NCBI RefSeq assembly: GCF_902506065.1
Contig: NZ_LR732912.1
Coordinates: 976,387-1,040,386 of the forward strand
Reading direction: 5' to 3'
Length of the DNA: 64,000 nucleotides
DNA from: Arthrobacter sp. 9V
GTDB taxonomy: Bacteria > Actinomycetota > Actinomycetes > Actinomycetales > Micrococcaceae
In this document: in pieces, positions 31,005-40,776 of the stretch
How the letters are laid out: the number at the start of each line of letters is the position of its first letter
How positions within the stretch are numbered: the first letter of the stretch is position 1
Notes under the pieces: model-generated
Database searches by the model: none
What the model was told of the DNA's origin: nothing
Seen by the model: the letters and a program-made list of their open reading frames with translations, nothing else
Position numbers and translations under genes: made by a program

Positions 31005-33533
31005 TTGAAACCAAGCAAACTTTCGCGGCAATTACTTGTGCCCGTGGCCGGTTTATCACTCCTCGCAGCATCGTTCCTCGGCGCGCCGGCCGCCGTCGCT
31101 GTTGGAACTGCCAGCATTAGCGGCAGCGTGCAAATGCAGGCTGGTCTGAGCGCCAGCATGATCATCGTCGACGCTTACAAGGACGATATGTACGTAGGCG
31201 AAACCCGGATATGGAGCGGTTCCGGGTCTTACACCCTGGACGGGTTGGCACCCGGTAACTACAAGGTCCAGTTCAGTGCCTACGGGGAAGGCGGTGGGAT
31301 CCCGGTCAATGTTGTGGAATGGTATGACGATAAGGAATTGGCATCCACAGCCCAGACAATTACGCTGGCCGCAGGGCAGACACAAGCAAATGTCTCCGCA
31401 GTCCTGAACACCGGCGCTACCGTAAGCGGTAAGGCGACGGTCCCTGCCGGCGTAGATGCCACAAAGATCACTGTGGAGGCCTCGCGGGAGGGTGAATATC
31501 GCACCTACAGGGCTTCCCTGAAAGCAGACGGTACCTACTCGCTCGCGAATATGATTGCCGGGCAGTACCGGCTGAGTTTCTACTGGGGTAACGAAAACCA
31601 GGATTCCAGTCCCAGCCCCATCATTTCAAGCTTCCTGGGCGGAAAGCAGTGGTCCTCAGCGACGCTGGTTAACGTTCCCAAACAAGGCAATGTCACGGGC
31701 CAGAACATCACGTTGGCAGCGGCCGGCATCGTCTCCGGAAAAGTGACTGTTCCCGGCGGCGTGGACGTCACAAAGATTGTTGTCAGTCTCTCGAGCGTAC
31801 CCTCCGGCTATAGCGGATACGGTTTCGTCAAAGCCAACGGCGACTACAGCATCGGTGGACTCGAGCCCGCTACCTACAAGGCAAACTTCTACTGGAACGG
31901 CGGAGGAGACTTCCGCCCGATTGTAGATGCCTACTACGGGCCTCAAGGGGCAACATTTGCAACAGCCACTCCGATTGAGGTGCCGCCCTCTGTCCCGGTA
32001 ACAGGCATTAGCCAGACGCTGCTTGCGGGGGCCCAAGTCAAGGGCAAGGTGATAGTGCCTTCAGGCTTCTCTGTCACTGGAGTCCGCGTAACGGCAACAA
32101 ACGCGGAGACCAAGGCTTATGGTGGCAGCGCCGTACCGGACAGTACCGGGGCATTCAACATCAGCGGCCTGGCCGCCGGCTCATACAAGTTGGACTACAC
32201 AGCACAAGACCAAAACCTGGTACACCAATGGCTCGGCCAAAAGTTGGATGCAGCCTCGTCTGCAGCCGTGACTGTCACAACCGGGCAGATTCAGTCGGTT
32301 TCAGACGAGACCCTCGTTTCCGGCGCGGTGGTATCGGGAACATTGGCTATTCCAGCGGGCTCTTCCAGCCAATACAAATACGCCTCACTCGTTGGTGGCT
32401 CCGGTGTTATGGGGCAGACTGCGGTGGCGGACAACGGAAGCTTCTCCTTCAACCGCCTTCCCGCCGGCTCTTACTCCATTGAGTTCAACCGTTCCAGCGG
32501 CCTCAGCACCGACTTGGAAGCATCCTTTTACAAGGACAAGGCCGAGTCATTGGGCGCCGCTTCGGCAACACAGGTCACAGTGGCTACGGGTGAAGCCAAA
32601 TCAGGGCTAACCACCACAGCGAAGATCGGAGGCACGCTCACGGGCAAGATTGTGGGCACGGATGGCCAGCCGTTGAATAACGTTCCTGTCCGCGTGTACA
32701 CCAAAGATGGTTCGCTGGTTACCCGAGGTGCCAACACCAGCGCCGACGGCACGTTTAAGGTGACAGGGCTCAGCACAGGAAGCTACCTCGTCTCGGCCAA
32801 CATGATTCCTACCCGTCCTTCAGGTTCCCTGGGGACCATTTTCTCCGGCAACGTGAAGACCGAAGGGGCTGCCTCGACCGTTGCCACCACAGTGGGTACC
32901 AACACTGACATCGGGACTCTCAGCTTCGCCACAGCAGGCAACGCCGGAACCGGCTTCGCCGACGTACCCGCCGGCGGGCAATTCAGCACGGAGATCAGCT
33001 GGATGGCCACGGCTGGCATCAGCACCGGCTGGACGGAAACGGACGGCTCCAAGACCTTCCGGCCGCTCTCACCCGTCAACCGTGACGCGATGGCAGCGTT
33101 CATGTATCGGCTGGCAGGCAAACCGGCGTTCACTCCGCCGGCTACTTCACCCTTCGCGGATGTGCCCACCAGCAGCCAGTTCTACAAAGAAATCACCTGG
33201 CTGGCTGACAAGGGCGTCTCTACCGGATGGACCGAAGCCGACGGGAGCAAAACCTACCGTCCCCTTCAGGCTGTCAACCGTGACGCGATGGCAGCCTTCA
33301 TGTATCGGCTGGCAGGCAAACCGGCGTTCACTCCGCCGGCTACTTCACCCTTCGCGGATGTGCCCACCAGCAGCCAGTTCTACAAGGAAATCACTTGGCT
33401 GGCAGCCCAAGGCATCAGCACAGGTTGGACAGAAGGGGACGGCAGTAAAACCTTCCGTCCTCTGAACGCGGTCAACCGAGATGCCATGGCGGCCTTCATG
33501 TACCGCTACAACTCGAAGTTCAATCCAAGCTAG
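31005..33533 (+). CDS. Secreted protein: six Cna/regulatory-like beta repeats plus three SLH modules
   Basis: An 842-residue surface protein. Signal peptide (LLVPVAGLSLLAASFLG, cut near AVAV), six beta-sandwich repeats of about 90 residues resembling carboxypeptidase-regulatory or Cna-B domains (each GATVSGKATVPAG...YSLANMIAGQYRLSF style: SGKV at the start, DG.Y.I.GL.AG.Y at the end), then three SLH modules (about 650-842). SLH modules 2 and 3 come from a 195-bp DNA duplication. TTG 31005 has GGGGG 6 bp upstream; ATG 30993 sits in the promoter. A 16-bp terminator stem follows. Likely adhesive or structural. Confidence 0.85.
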   Translation: MKPSKLSRQLLVPVAGLSLLAASFLGAPAAVAVGTASISGSVQMQAGLSASMIIVDAYKDDMYVGETRIWSGSGSYTLDGLAPGNYKVQFSAYGEGGGIPVNVVEWYDDKELASTAQTITLAAGQTQANVSAVLNTGATVSGKATVPAGVDATKITVEASREGEYRTYRASLKADGTYSLANMIAGQYRLSFYWGNENQDSSPSPIISSFLGGKQWSSATLVNVPKQGNVTGQNITLAAAGIVSGKVTVPGGVDVTKIVVSLSSVPSGYSGYGFVKANGDYSIGGLEPATYKANFYWNGGGDFRPIVDAYYGPQGATFATATPIEVPPSVPVTGISQTLLAGAQVKGKVIVPSGFSVTGVRVTATNAETKAYGGSAVPDSTGAFNISGLAAGSYKLDYTAQDQNLVHQWLGQKLDAASSAAVTVTTGQIQSVSDETLVSGAVVSGTLAIPAGSSSQYKYASLVGGSGVMGQTAVADNGSFSFNRLPAGSYSIEFNRSSGLSTDLEASFYKDKAESLGAASATQVTVATGEAKSGLTTTAKIGGTLTGKIVGTDGQPLNNVPVRVYTKDGSLVTRGANTSADGTFKVTGLSTGSYLVSANMIPTRPSGSLGTIFSGNVKTEGAASTVATTVGTNTDIGTLSFATAGNAGTGFADVPAGGQFSTEISWMATAGISTGWTETDGSKTFRPLSPVNRDAMAAFMYRLAGKPAFTPPATSPFADVPTSSQFYKEITWLADKGVSTGWTEADGSKTYRPLQAVNRDAMAAFMYRLAGKPAFTPPATSPFADVPTSSQFYKEITWLAAQGISTGWTEGDGSKTFRPLNAVNRDAMAAFMYRYNSKFNPS

Positions 33534-33545
33534 TTCCCTTCCAGC

Positions 33546-33583
33546 GAAGCGGCCGGCACCAAAAATCTGGTGCCGGCCGCTTC
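33546..33583. terminator. Intrinsic terminator hairpin
   Basis: GAAGCGGCCGGCACCA (33546-33561) pairs perfectly with 33568-33583; 6-nt loop. No long T-run follows. Confidence 0.8.
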
Positions 33584-33642
33584 GTACCTCCAGGTGTCGC
33601 CGTCCATGGCAGCTCCTTCTTTAGTCCTGAATACTTTCAAAA

Positions 33643-35545
33643 TGTGTGGGGGTTGCGGTGTTTCGTCGTGGTGTGGCGTGGTTGGTTGCTGTGGTGGTGT
33701 TGGTGGTGGGGCCGGGTTTGGTGGTGCTGCCGCCGGCGGTGGCTGCGGATCCGGTGGTGGAGAGTGTGGTGTCGTTCTCTGACGTCCCAACCGAATCGCA
33801 GTTCGCTACGGAGATTTCGTGGTTGGCGGCGTCGGGTATTTCCACGGGTTGGGATGCCGGGTCCGGGGTGCGGCAGTACCGTCCGTTAGAGTCCATTGCC
33901 CGGGACGCGATGGCCGCGTTCCTGTACCGTCATGCCGGATCACCGGCGTTCACCGCGCCCACGGTGTCCCCATTCACGGATGTCCCGGCAGGGGCTGCGT
34001 TCTATAAAGAGATCACCTGGCTGGCCTCGGAGGGTATTTCCACGGGCTGGGCTCTCGGTGGCGGGAAGCGGGAGTACCGGCCGTTGTCCCCGATCGCCCG
34101 TGACGCGATGGCCGCGTTCTTGTACCGGTACGCGGACAAGCCAGCGTTCACAGCCCCCGCGGTGTCTCCGTTCGCGGATGTTCCGGCTGGTGGCGGGTTC
34201 TATCAGGAGATCACCTGGCTGGCCGGGTCCGGGATTTCCACGGGCTGGGATGTTGGTAATGGTGTGCGGGAGTACCGGCCGTTGACCGGGATCGCCCGTG
34301 ATGCGATGGCCGCGTTCCTCTACCGGTACGCGGGGCAGAAAGCACCTGCGGACCCGGCCAATCCCGCGGCCGGGACGGTGACGGTGGCCCCGGATGTTGA
34401 GATCCTGGAACCAGCCCAACTCCAAACCGCGCAGGTCAGCGCGAACACCGTGGTCCTTCCCTCGGATCAGGCCACGGACATCAAACCCAATGACGTGCTG
34501 GTCTCCGGTGTCACTACCGGCACCCCGGACGGGTTGTTGGTCCGGGTGGTCCAGGTAGTGAGGGATCCGGGCGGAACCACCCTGGTCAAGACCAAGCCCG
34601 CTACCCTGCCCGAAGCGGTGGTCTCCACCGGGGGTTTGCTCGAAGTAGCCGCCACTCCGGTGAGTTCGGAGTTCGTCCCGGAGCCCGACGTCGTGGTTGA
34701 ACCTGACGCCGCCCCTGCCGCAACACGAACCGGCCCAGCACCGGGCGAGGAGATGGCGCGGCCGTTCGCGGAAACTTCAGCCGATGTGTTCAACAAGTCG
34801 ATGACGTTCAAGAAGACCGTGAAGGGCGAGTTCGGCAAACCCGGCGCACCCCTGACCGGCGACGGATCGGTGACGTTGAAGTCCTCGGTCACGGCAAAGG
34901 CCACCGCGAAGATGACCTTACAAACCGCCTTCCTGAGCTTGAAGGAAGTCTCCGTGGTCATCACACCCTCGATCAAAGCCGAAAACTCCGTCGCAGCAGA
35001 AGGATCGTTGAAAGGCCAGGTGACCGCCAAGCTAGGTCAGCTAAACGCAGTGTTCACGTTCATGGCCGGCCCGGTCCCGGTGGCAGTCAACGCCGAGGCA
35101 GTAATGAATGCGAACTTCTCCCTGGACGGGAACGCGCAGGTGGTGTTTTCCTCGTCGCAGACGGTTTCCAGTAACCACGGGTTCAAATACAACAATGGCT
35201 CGTTCAACCTGGTCAATGACAAGCCCTCCACTGCAGGGATCCAGAATCAATACAAAGCCTCGGCATCCCTGACCGCGCGGGCGTCCCTGGATTTTGACGC
35301 CACGATCAAGCTCTACGGCATCGTCGGGATCACGTTCGGAATGGGACCCTACGCCACCACCACCATCACCGTCACCGCCGCCAGCGGGCAGCCCCTCTCC
35401 TGGACCTGCCCCTTGGAACTCGGCGTCGAAGGCCGGCTCGGAGTGACCGCGGGCATCGAAATCATGGGCTTCAACCTCGGCGAATGGGAAGCCACCATCA
35501 CAAAATCATGGCCCCTGTTCACCGCGAACCCTTGCCAAGGCACCA
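33643..35545 (+). repeat. 1.9-kb inverted repeat, right copy
   Basis: Matches 26190-28093 in inverse orientation. Codes for the N-terminal 630 residues of the propeller protein. Confidence 0.85.
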
Positions 35546-36861
35546 CTGTCATCCAACCCGAACCAACAAACCCCAACCCCACGCCGACACCAACGCCAAC
35601 GCCAACACCGACCGTGCCAGGTCAGGGGACGATCGATCTGGTGAACCTAACGGCTGGAGGCACAGTTGGCGTAGACATGCCAGCCACACCTGCTGTGTCC
35701 GCGGATGGTCGATTCGTAGCTTTCATATCTGCTTCTCCCGATCTGGCGCCAGGCGGGGACAGCAATGACGTGGAGGATGTCTTCGTGCGGGACATGCAGA
35801 CTGGTGTCACTCGTTTGGTCTCTGCCACTCCTTCGGGAGCCACTGGAAATGCAAAGTCACATGAACCGTCCATTTCAGCAGATGGCCGCTACATCGCGTT
35901 TACCTCCGGAGCTTCAGACCTCGTTCCGGCAGATTCCAGTAAGTTGAGCGATGTCTTTGTTCGCGACATGGTGGCTGGCCACACTGCCTTGGTCTCAGCT
36001 ACCCCGACGGGCACTGCAGGTAACGGTCAGTCCATCGGCCCGTCGATCTCAGCCGATGGTCGGCTCGTTGCCTTTACTTCAACTGCCCAGAATTTAGTGG
36101 CCGGTGACGCCAATTCCTCAAGCGATGTGTTTGTTAGGGACACCGCCACGCAGACGTCACGTCTCGTCTCAGTGACCTCGCTAGGTGTACCAAGTAACGG
36201 CTGGTCGAGTTCTGCTTCCATGTCCGCAGATGGGCGATTCGTAGCATTTTCGTCATCCAGCGATGATCTGGCGGAAGGTGATTCGCCTGCCACCTACAGC
36301 GACGTGTTTGTACGCGACTTGGAGCACGGCACCACGCGGCTTGTCTCCGCAAACCCCGGCGGTGGAGTCGCAGATAGCTCCTCGTATGCTCCTTCGATTT
36401 CCGGAGACGGCAGGTACGTTGCGTTCAGCTCCTTCGCTTCAGACCTCGACGGGGATGAACCAGCAGAGGTCAAAGACACCAACGACGTGTTCGTAAGGGA
36501 CATGGTCTTGAACCTGACGAGGACCGTTTCTGTGCCGCCGGAGGGTAAACCCGCCAACGACTGGTCCTTTGGCCCCTCCATTTCAGATGATGGACGCTTT
36601 GTGAGCTTCATTGCCAGCGGTTATGACATGCTCACTGGTGAGAGCAAGGAAGCTGAAGACGTGTATGTTCGCGATATGACGACGGGTAGTTTGCGACTGG
36701 TCAGTGCCACACCGTCCGGTGATGCTGTGAACGAATGGCACATTCAACAGTCGATGTCCGGCGATGGGCGGTACGTAGTCTTTTCGACGTTCGGAAATGA
36801 TTTGCTTCCTGCCGGATCTACCTCCGGGCTCGGGATATTCCGAGCAAGTATCGGATCCTGA
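33646..36861 (+). CDS. Secreted protein: three SLH modules, conserved middle, PD40/TolB-like propeller
   Basis: A 1071-residue surface protein. Residues 1-640 (signal peptide, three SLH modules, middle domain) are nearly identical to the RCC1 protein at 25.1 kb. Then a Pro/Thr linker (about 645-660) and about 400 residues of seven repeats with SADGRFVAF(I/T)S, then DVFVRDM..G.T.LVS (WD40-like PD40/TolB-type blades). Thus the same anchor carries a different propeller. GTG 33646 is at the start of shared homology; no ribosome site is obvious. Substrate or binding partner is unknown. Confidence 0.87.
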   Translation: MGVAVFRRGVAWLVAVVVLVVGPGLVVLPPAVAADPVVESVVSFSDVPTESQFATEISWLAASGISTGWDAGSGVRQYRPLESIARDAMAAFLYRHAGSPAFTAPTVSPFTDVPAGAAFYKEITWLASEGISTGWALGGGKREYRPLSPIARDAMAAFLYRYADKPAFTAPAVSPFADVPAGGGFYQEITWLAGSGISTGWDVGNGVREYRPLTGIARDAMAAFLYRYAGQKAPADPANPAAGTVTVAPDVEILEPAQLQTAQVSANTVVLPSDQATDIKPNDVLVSGVTTGTPDGLLVRVVQVVRDPGGTTLVKTKPATLPEAVVSTGGLLEVAATPVSSEFVPEPDVVVEPDAAPAATRTGPAPGEEMARPFAETSADVFNKSMTFKKTVKGEFGKPGAPLTGDGSVTLKSSVTAKATAKMTLQTAFLSLKEVSVVITPSIKAENSVAAEGSLKGQVTAKLGQLNAVFTFMAGPVPVAVNAEAVMNANFSLDGNAQVVFSSSQTVSSNHGFKYNNGSFNLVNDKPSTAGIQNQYKASASLTARASLDFDATIKLYGIVGITFGMGPYATTTITVTAASGQPLSWTCPLELGVEGRLGVTAGIEIMGFNLGEWEATITKSWPLFTANPCQGTTVIQPEPTNPNPTPTPTPTPTPTVPGQGTIDLVNLTAGGTVGVDMPATPAVSADGRFVAFISASPDLAPGGDSNDVEDVFVRDMQTGVTRLVSATPSGATGNAKSHEPSISADGRYIAFTSGASDLVPADSSKLSDVFVRDMVAGHTALVSATPTGTAGNGQSIGPSISADGRLVAFTSTAQNLVAGDANSSSDVFVRDTATQTSRLVSVTSLGVPSNGWSSSASMSADGRFVAFSSSSDDLAEGDSPATYSDVFVRDLEHGTTRLVSANPGGGVADSSSYAPSISGDGRYVAFSSFASDLDGDEPAEVKDTNDVFVRDMVLNLTRTVSVPPEGKPANDWSFGPSISDDGRFVSFIASGYDMLTGESKEAEDVYVRDMTTGSLRLVSATPSGDAVNEWHIQQSMSGDGRYVVFSTFGNDLLPAGSTSGLGIFRASIGS

Positions 36862-36940
36862 TTCCTCCCTTTGAGCTACCCGCTCACCAATAACCCGGTA
36901 CGCTGGAAGCTGTTTTTTGCTTCTCTACCACCGGAGTGTC

Positions 36941-38518
36941 GTGCGAGTTGTAGTTCTGGGAGATATTGGCCAGCCCGTTTATCACGTGGGCGACGAAGCC
37001 ATGACCCATGCCGTGGTGGACGAACTGCGCGCCAGGGGAGTTTCGGACATCGTGCTGTTGTCCCGGGACCCGGAGCAGAGCACCCGGATCTTTGGCACCT
37101 CGTCCGTGAAGACGCTCGAATTCCCGTGGCCCCCTCACCGGCGCGAAACATACTTACGTGAAATCCGGGCCATCCTTGCGGGAGACATGAGTGCCCTGCC
37201 CGCCGAGGATCAGGTCCACGCGCTCATCCAGACCATAAAGACCTGCGACGGCGTGGTGATCGCCGGCGGCGGGAACATGACCTCCCCCTACGGCTGGCTG
37301 CTCTACGAACGGGCAGCAGTGGGCGCCATCGCCAAGGCCCTAGGTAAGCCGCTCATCATTTCCGGACAAACGGTTGGGCCCGTCCTCACAGGCCCGGACC
37401 ACGAGACCGTAGTGGAGCTTTTCCGCTCAGCAACACTTACCAGTGTCCGCGAACAAACCTCGTGGGAACTGATGCGGAACGCTGACGTTCCGGCTGGCTT
37501 AACGCTCGACGACGCGAGCTTCTTTGAGGTGGACCACGCCCTTCCCGCCGCTCTGGAGCTGGATCAGGCAACGTACAAGCCACAACCGGGCCGACCTTTC
37601 CTGGTAGCCACGTTCGCGCCGGGCACCGGAGCCATGGATAAGGACGTTTTCAACCAGCGCATGGCAGAGGTGCTGGACAGGATTGCCGACGCCGGGGATC
37701 TGGACGTGGTGATGATCCCGCACATGTCCCATCCGGGCCAAGCAGACATCGACATCGAGATGCACCAGGACATCCGGCAGAGGATGACCACTGAGAACGT
37801 GATGGTCTGCGGCCAGCTGTCCGCAGAGGAGTCCGCGTCGCTGACCATGCGGGCCGAGATTGTGGTGGCTAGCCGGTACCACCCCATCGTTTTCGCACTC
37901 TCGGCAGGTGTTCCTTGCCTGGGCATCGCTGTTGACTACTACGGCGAGGTGCGCATCGGCGGCGCACTGGCCAACTGGGGACTCGGCCACACCATGCGGT
38001 CCCTGCGGCACTTGGCCACTCCGGAGTTCGACGTGTTCGTTGATCAGTTTTGGTCGGACCGTCACCACATCCGTTCCTACCTGAAGGAACAAAGCCCTGG
38101 GCAACGTGACTTCCAACGCAACTGGTGGGACGCCGTCGTCGAGACCCTGAAAGGGGCCCAGCCGGAGGCGCCGGTTCTGGTCACGCCGGAACCGGCCCTG
38201 CTGGAACTCGCATCCGGTGAGCACCCCGCTGTGGCCCGGCTGACGGCCAACAACGAACTGCACATTGGCCACCAGTCCGTAGAGCTCTATGGGCTGACCC
38301 ACGTGCTGGAAGACACCCGTGGAAGCCTTGGCGCGGCGGAAGCGGACCGAGATCGGCAGCGGGACGAACTGAACCAACTCACGCAATCGCTGGCGGCAAA
38401 AGAGTCGGAACGCGACCACCTCCAGGCAGAACGCGACCACCTTCACCACGAGCTTCAGACCCTGAAGTCGTCCTTGCTGGTGCGTGTGGGTCGAAAGCTC
38501 AGGCTGCTGCGGCGCTAA
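36941..38518 (+). CDS. Polysaccharide pyruvyl transferase family protein (CsaB-like)
   Basis: A 525-residue protein. The first 400 residues match PF04230: VVLGDIGQPVYHVGDEAMTH, then GVVIAGGGNMTSPYGWLLYE, KPLIISGQTVGPVLTG, and SRYHPIVFALSAGVPCLGI near the end of the domain (the SxR.H...FA...GVP motif). Family members add a pyruvate ketal to sugars from phosphoenolpyruvate; CsaB does this on secondary wall polymer, the known ligand of SLH domains. The C-terminal 70 residues are a coiled coil (LGAAEADRDRQRDELNQL and heptads) ending in basic residues. GTG 36941 has CGGAG 5-6 bp upstream. Target glycan is inferred. Confidence 0.82.
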   Translation: MRVVVLGDIGQPVYHVGDEAMTHAVVDELRARGVSDIVLLSRDPEQSTRIFGTSSVKTLEFPWPPHRRETYLREIRAILAGDMSALPAEDQVHALIQTIKTCDGVVIAGGGNMTSPYGWLLYERAAVGAIAKALGKPLIISGQTVGPVLTGPDHETVVELFRSATLTSVREQTSWELMRNADVPAGLTLDDASFFEVDHALPAALELDQATYKPQPGRPFLVATFAPGTGAMDKDVFNQRMAEVLDRIADAGDLDVVMIPHMSHPGQADIDIEMHQDIRQRMTTENVMVCGQLSAEESASLTMRAEIVVASRYHPIVFALSAGVPCLGIAVDYYGEVRIGGALANWGLGHTMRSLRHLATPEFDVFVDQFWSDRHHIRSYLKEQSPGQRDFQRNWWDAVVETLKGAQPEAPVLVTPEPALLELASGEHPAVARLTANNELHIGHQSVELYGLTHVLEDTRGSLGAAEADRDRQRDELNQLTQSLAAKESERDHLQAERDHLHHELQTLKSSLLVRVGRKLRLLRR

Positions 38519-38593
38519 CGAACATCCGCCTGCCTTCCAGCATCCGCACGGTTTCCGTGGGTAGAGTAGAGGCCTGAACATCGCCGGATTGCA

Positions 38594-39484
38594 GTGGATA
38601 CGGAGCACGAATTGTCAGCTTGGCTAGAACTCGGACCGGACAACTACGTCTTGGAAACCGAGGGATCGTTACTCAACACCGGGCTTGTGGTGGGCTCAGA
38701 GCTCGCCATGGTCATCGACACCGGCTGCGGCCCCCGCCAAGGCCGGGAGATCCTCGCCGCAGTCCGCGAAAAGACCCAGCTTCCGCTGGTGGTGGTGAAC
38801 ACCCACGCCCACTACGACCACTTCTTCGGCAACGCAGTATTTGCCGACGACGGCGTCACGGAGTTTTGGGCGCACGCCAACTGTGCGGCAACCATCGAAC
38901 GGGACGCCGATAACCAGCGACGCTTCGTAGCCACCAATGAACCCGAGATGGCGGCGGGGGAGGGCGACGCCGTCGACATCGTTGTCCCCAACGCTTTGGT
39001 CCACGACCAGCCTGTCCTGGTTGACCTCGGCGGCATCACAGCCACGCTCTTCTACCTGGGCCGGGCCCACACAGACGGCGACCTCCTTGTTGGCACCAGC
39101 TCCACCCTGTATGTGGGCGACCTCGTAGAGCAGGGGGCGCACCCCTCGTTCGAGGACTCGTATCCGGAGGAATGGGCCGATGCCCTGCGGCACATCTCGG
39201 CCCTGCGCCACCGGTACGAATTCCTGGTCCCGGGGCACGGTGAACCTGCCAGCGACGAGTTCGTCAAAACCATGGCTGACACCATGAGCACCGCGGTAAG
39301 GCAAGCAACGCAGTCCATTCGCGATATGCCTTCCGACGCAACAAAGGCCATTCCCGTGCTGCCCTATGGCCCGGAACAATCGCGCTGGTTCATCAAGCGG
39401 CTTCAGGAAACCAACACACATGGACGTTCTTCATTGGGCACTCCGGACTTCGGGCCGGGAAAGACCGGCTCTTATCCTTCATAA
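38594..39484 (+). CDS. Metallo-beta-lactamase-fold hydrolase
   Basis: A 296-residue protein with the metal-binding VVNTHAHYDHFFGN (HxHxDH motif), a HTDGDLLV block with the later histidine (GRAHTDGD), and VPGHGEPA. The domain starts with YVLETEGSLLNTGLVVGSEL. Family includes glyoxalase II and quorum-quenching lactonases; no specific activity can be chosen. GTG 38594 begins a sequence typical of family N termini. It stands 75 bp after the pyruvyl transferase and may be cotranscribed. Confidence 0.87.
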   Translation: MDTEHELSAWLELGPDNYVLETEGSLLNTGLVVGSELAMVIDTGCGPRQGREILAAVREKTQLPLVVVNTHAHYDHFFGNAVFADDGVTEFWAHANCAATIERDADNQRRFVATNEPEMAAGEGDAVDIVVPNALVHDQPVLVDLGGITATLFYLGRAHTDGDLLVGTSSTLYVGDLVEQGAHPSFEDSYPEEWADALRHISALRHRYEFLVPGHGEPASDEFVKTMADTMSTAVRQATQSIRDMPSDATKAIPVLPYGPEQSRWFIKRLQETNTHGRSSLGTPDFGPGKTGSYPS

Positions 39485-39495
39485 AACAAGGTTCC

Positions 39496-39509
39496 TGACA
39501 AATTTGTCA
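39496..39509. promoter_or_regulatory. Perfect 14-bp palindrome, possible operator
   Basis: TGACAAATTTGTCA, 12 bp after the hydrolase stop and about 90 bp before the secreted-protein gene at 39599. An AT-rich stretch follows. It could be an operator; its symmetry without a T-run is unlike a terminator. Confidence 0.4.
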
Positions 39510-39598
39510 TTTTGTTTACTCCCAGCCATGGACGAATCGCTTAAACCCGTCCTAGGATGAAGGCGACCATTGGTTCGCGACTACCTGGGGGTGTCGAG

Positions 39599-40678
39599 AT
39601 GAAGGGTTCACGCGTTTTCCCGCGTGCTACCAGCATTCTCCGCTCAGTCATGGTCGCGGGTGCTGGAACCGCAATCTGGATGGCACTTTCCGCAACCGCA
39701 GCGAGTGCGGATACCGGAACTACTGACAAAACCCTTTTGGGCAGTGTCACGTCCTCAACATCCGTGAGTATTCCGGTGCCGAACGTGCCGCTGCCCAACG
39801 TGGTCAAGGGACTAGTACCCACCAACCAGATCAACGTTCAGCTACCTGCCGTGACACCCCTCGTGGAACACGTCGGCGGCAACGTTGATCAGGTGGTTTC
39901 AGCAGTGCCCGTTGTCAACCATGTGGTCCCGCCGGACACTGCTGGAACGGTTGTGAATACGGTGGTGGCACCTGTCACCAACACCGTGGATCACACCGTC
40001 AACGTAGTTGTGCCGCCGGTGAATCAGATTTTGGAACCCGCTCGGCTGGAACCCGTCACGGACGTGGTAACCCCGATTGTGGATCCGATTGTGGGCGTGG
40101 TGGACACCGTGCTGACTCCCGTCGAACCCGTGGCTCCGCCTGTAGCGGTTCCCCCGGTGGCAGTTCCTCCGGTAGCTGTCCCGCCGGCTCCTCCGGTAGT
40201 TGAAGCTCCCGTCGCAGCACCTGCATCTCCCGGGGCTTCCGGAAATGACGCTGCTGTTGCCCCCGCCACGGCGGACGCCGGCGCTCAGGCGACTACCGGC
40301 GTCGTAAATTCAACGGTTCTTGAGACCGGCAAACCAGGCCTAAGCGCCACGGCGCCAGGGGTGAACGCCGGCGTGTCAGCGTTGCTGAACCCCGCTCGAA
40401 ACTTCGGTCCCACCGGGATCACCGCGGTGTTCGGCGGCACTTCCTCACCCGCCGATCCCGCGTCGCCTGTGGAACTGCCATCCGACCCCGCCGCAGTACC
40501 CGGTAGCCTCACGGGGGCTGGTTCCGGGAGCTCCCAAAACGGTCCGCCAAGCCCGGCAGCAGCATTCTTGCAGGGCGCCCTGATCATTCCCGTCGACGCT
40601 CTTCCCGGCCTGGCAACGGCCGGCGATGAACAACATCCAAAGCCGGTGTGCTTCGATCCCGGCTCCTCTCCTGACTAG
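39599..40678 (+). CDS. Secreted Val/Pro-rich hypothetical protein
   Basis: A 359-residue protein with signal peptide (MKGSRVFPRATSILRSVMVA then IWMALSATAASA). The mature part is low-complexity: PNVPLPNVVKGLVP, VVNHVVPPDTAGTVVNTVVA, VAPVTNTVDHTVNVVVPP and four VAVPP units, then Ala/Pro/Gly-rich sequence. No cysteines until near the C terminus, no anchor. The style resembles wall-associated proteins of Actinobacteria. ATG 39599 has GGGGGT 8 bp upstream. Neighbour of the chaplin-like gene, so a surface function is inferred. Confidence 0.75.
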   Translation: MKGSRVFPRATSILRSVMVAGAGTAIWMALSATAASADTGTTDKTLLGSVTSSTSVSIPVPNVPLPNVVKGLVPTNQINVQLPAVTPLVEHVGGNVDQVVSAVPVVNHVVPPDTAGTVVNTVVAPVTNTVDHTVNVVVPPVNQILEPARLEPVTDVVTPIVDPIVGVVDTVLTPVEPVAPPVAVPPVAVPPVAVPPAPPVVEAPVAAPASPGASGNDAAVAPATADAGAQATTGVVNSTVLETGKPGLSATAPGVNAGVSALLNPARNFGPTGITAVFGGTSSPADPASPVELPSDPAAVPGSLTGAGSGSSQNGPPSPAAAFLQGALIIPVDALPGLATAGDEQHPKPVCFDPGSSPD

Positions 40679-40776
40679 TTCCCAAACCAGCCGCGCAGCT
40701 CTTCGCGGCAGACGGTCATTCAGGCGATCCGTCACTCGGACGCCCATGGGAACAACGTCTTCAGGAGAGAATCACA

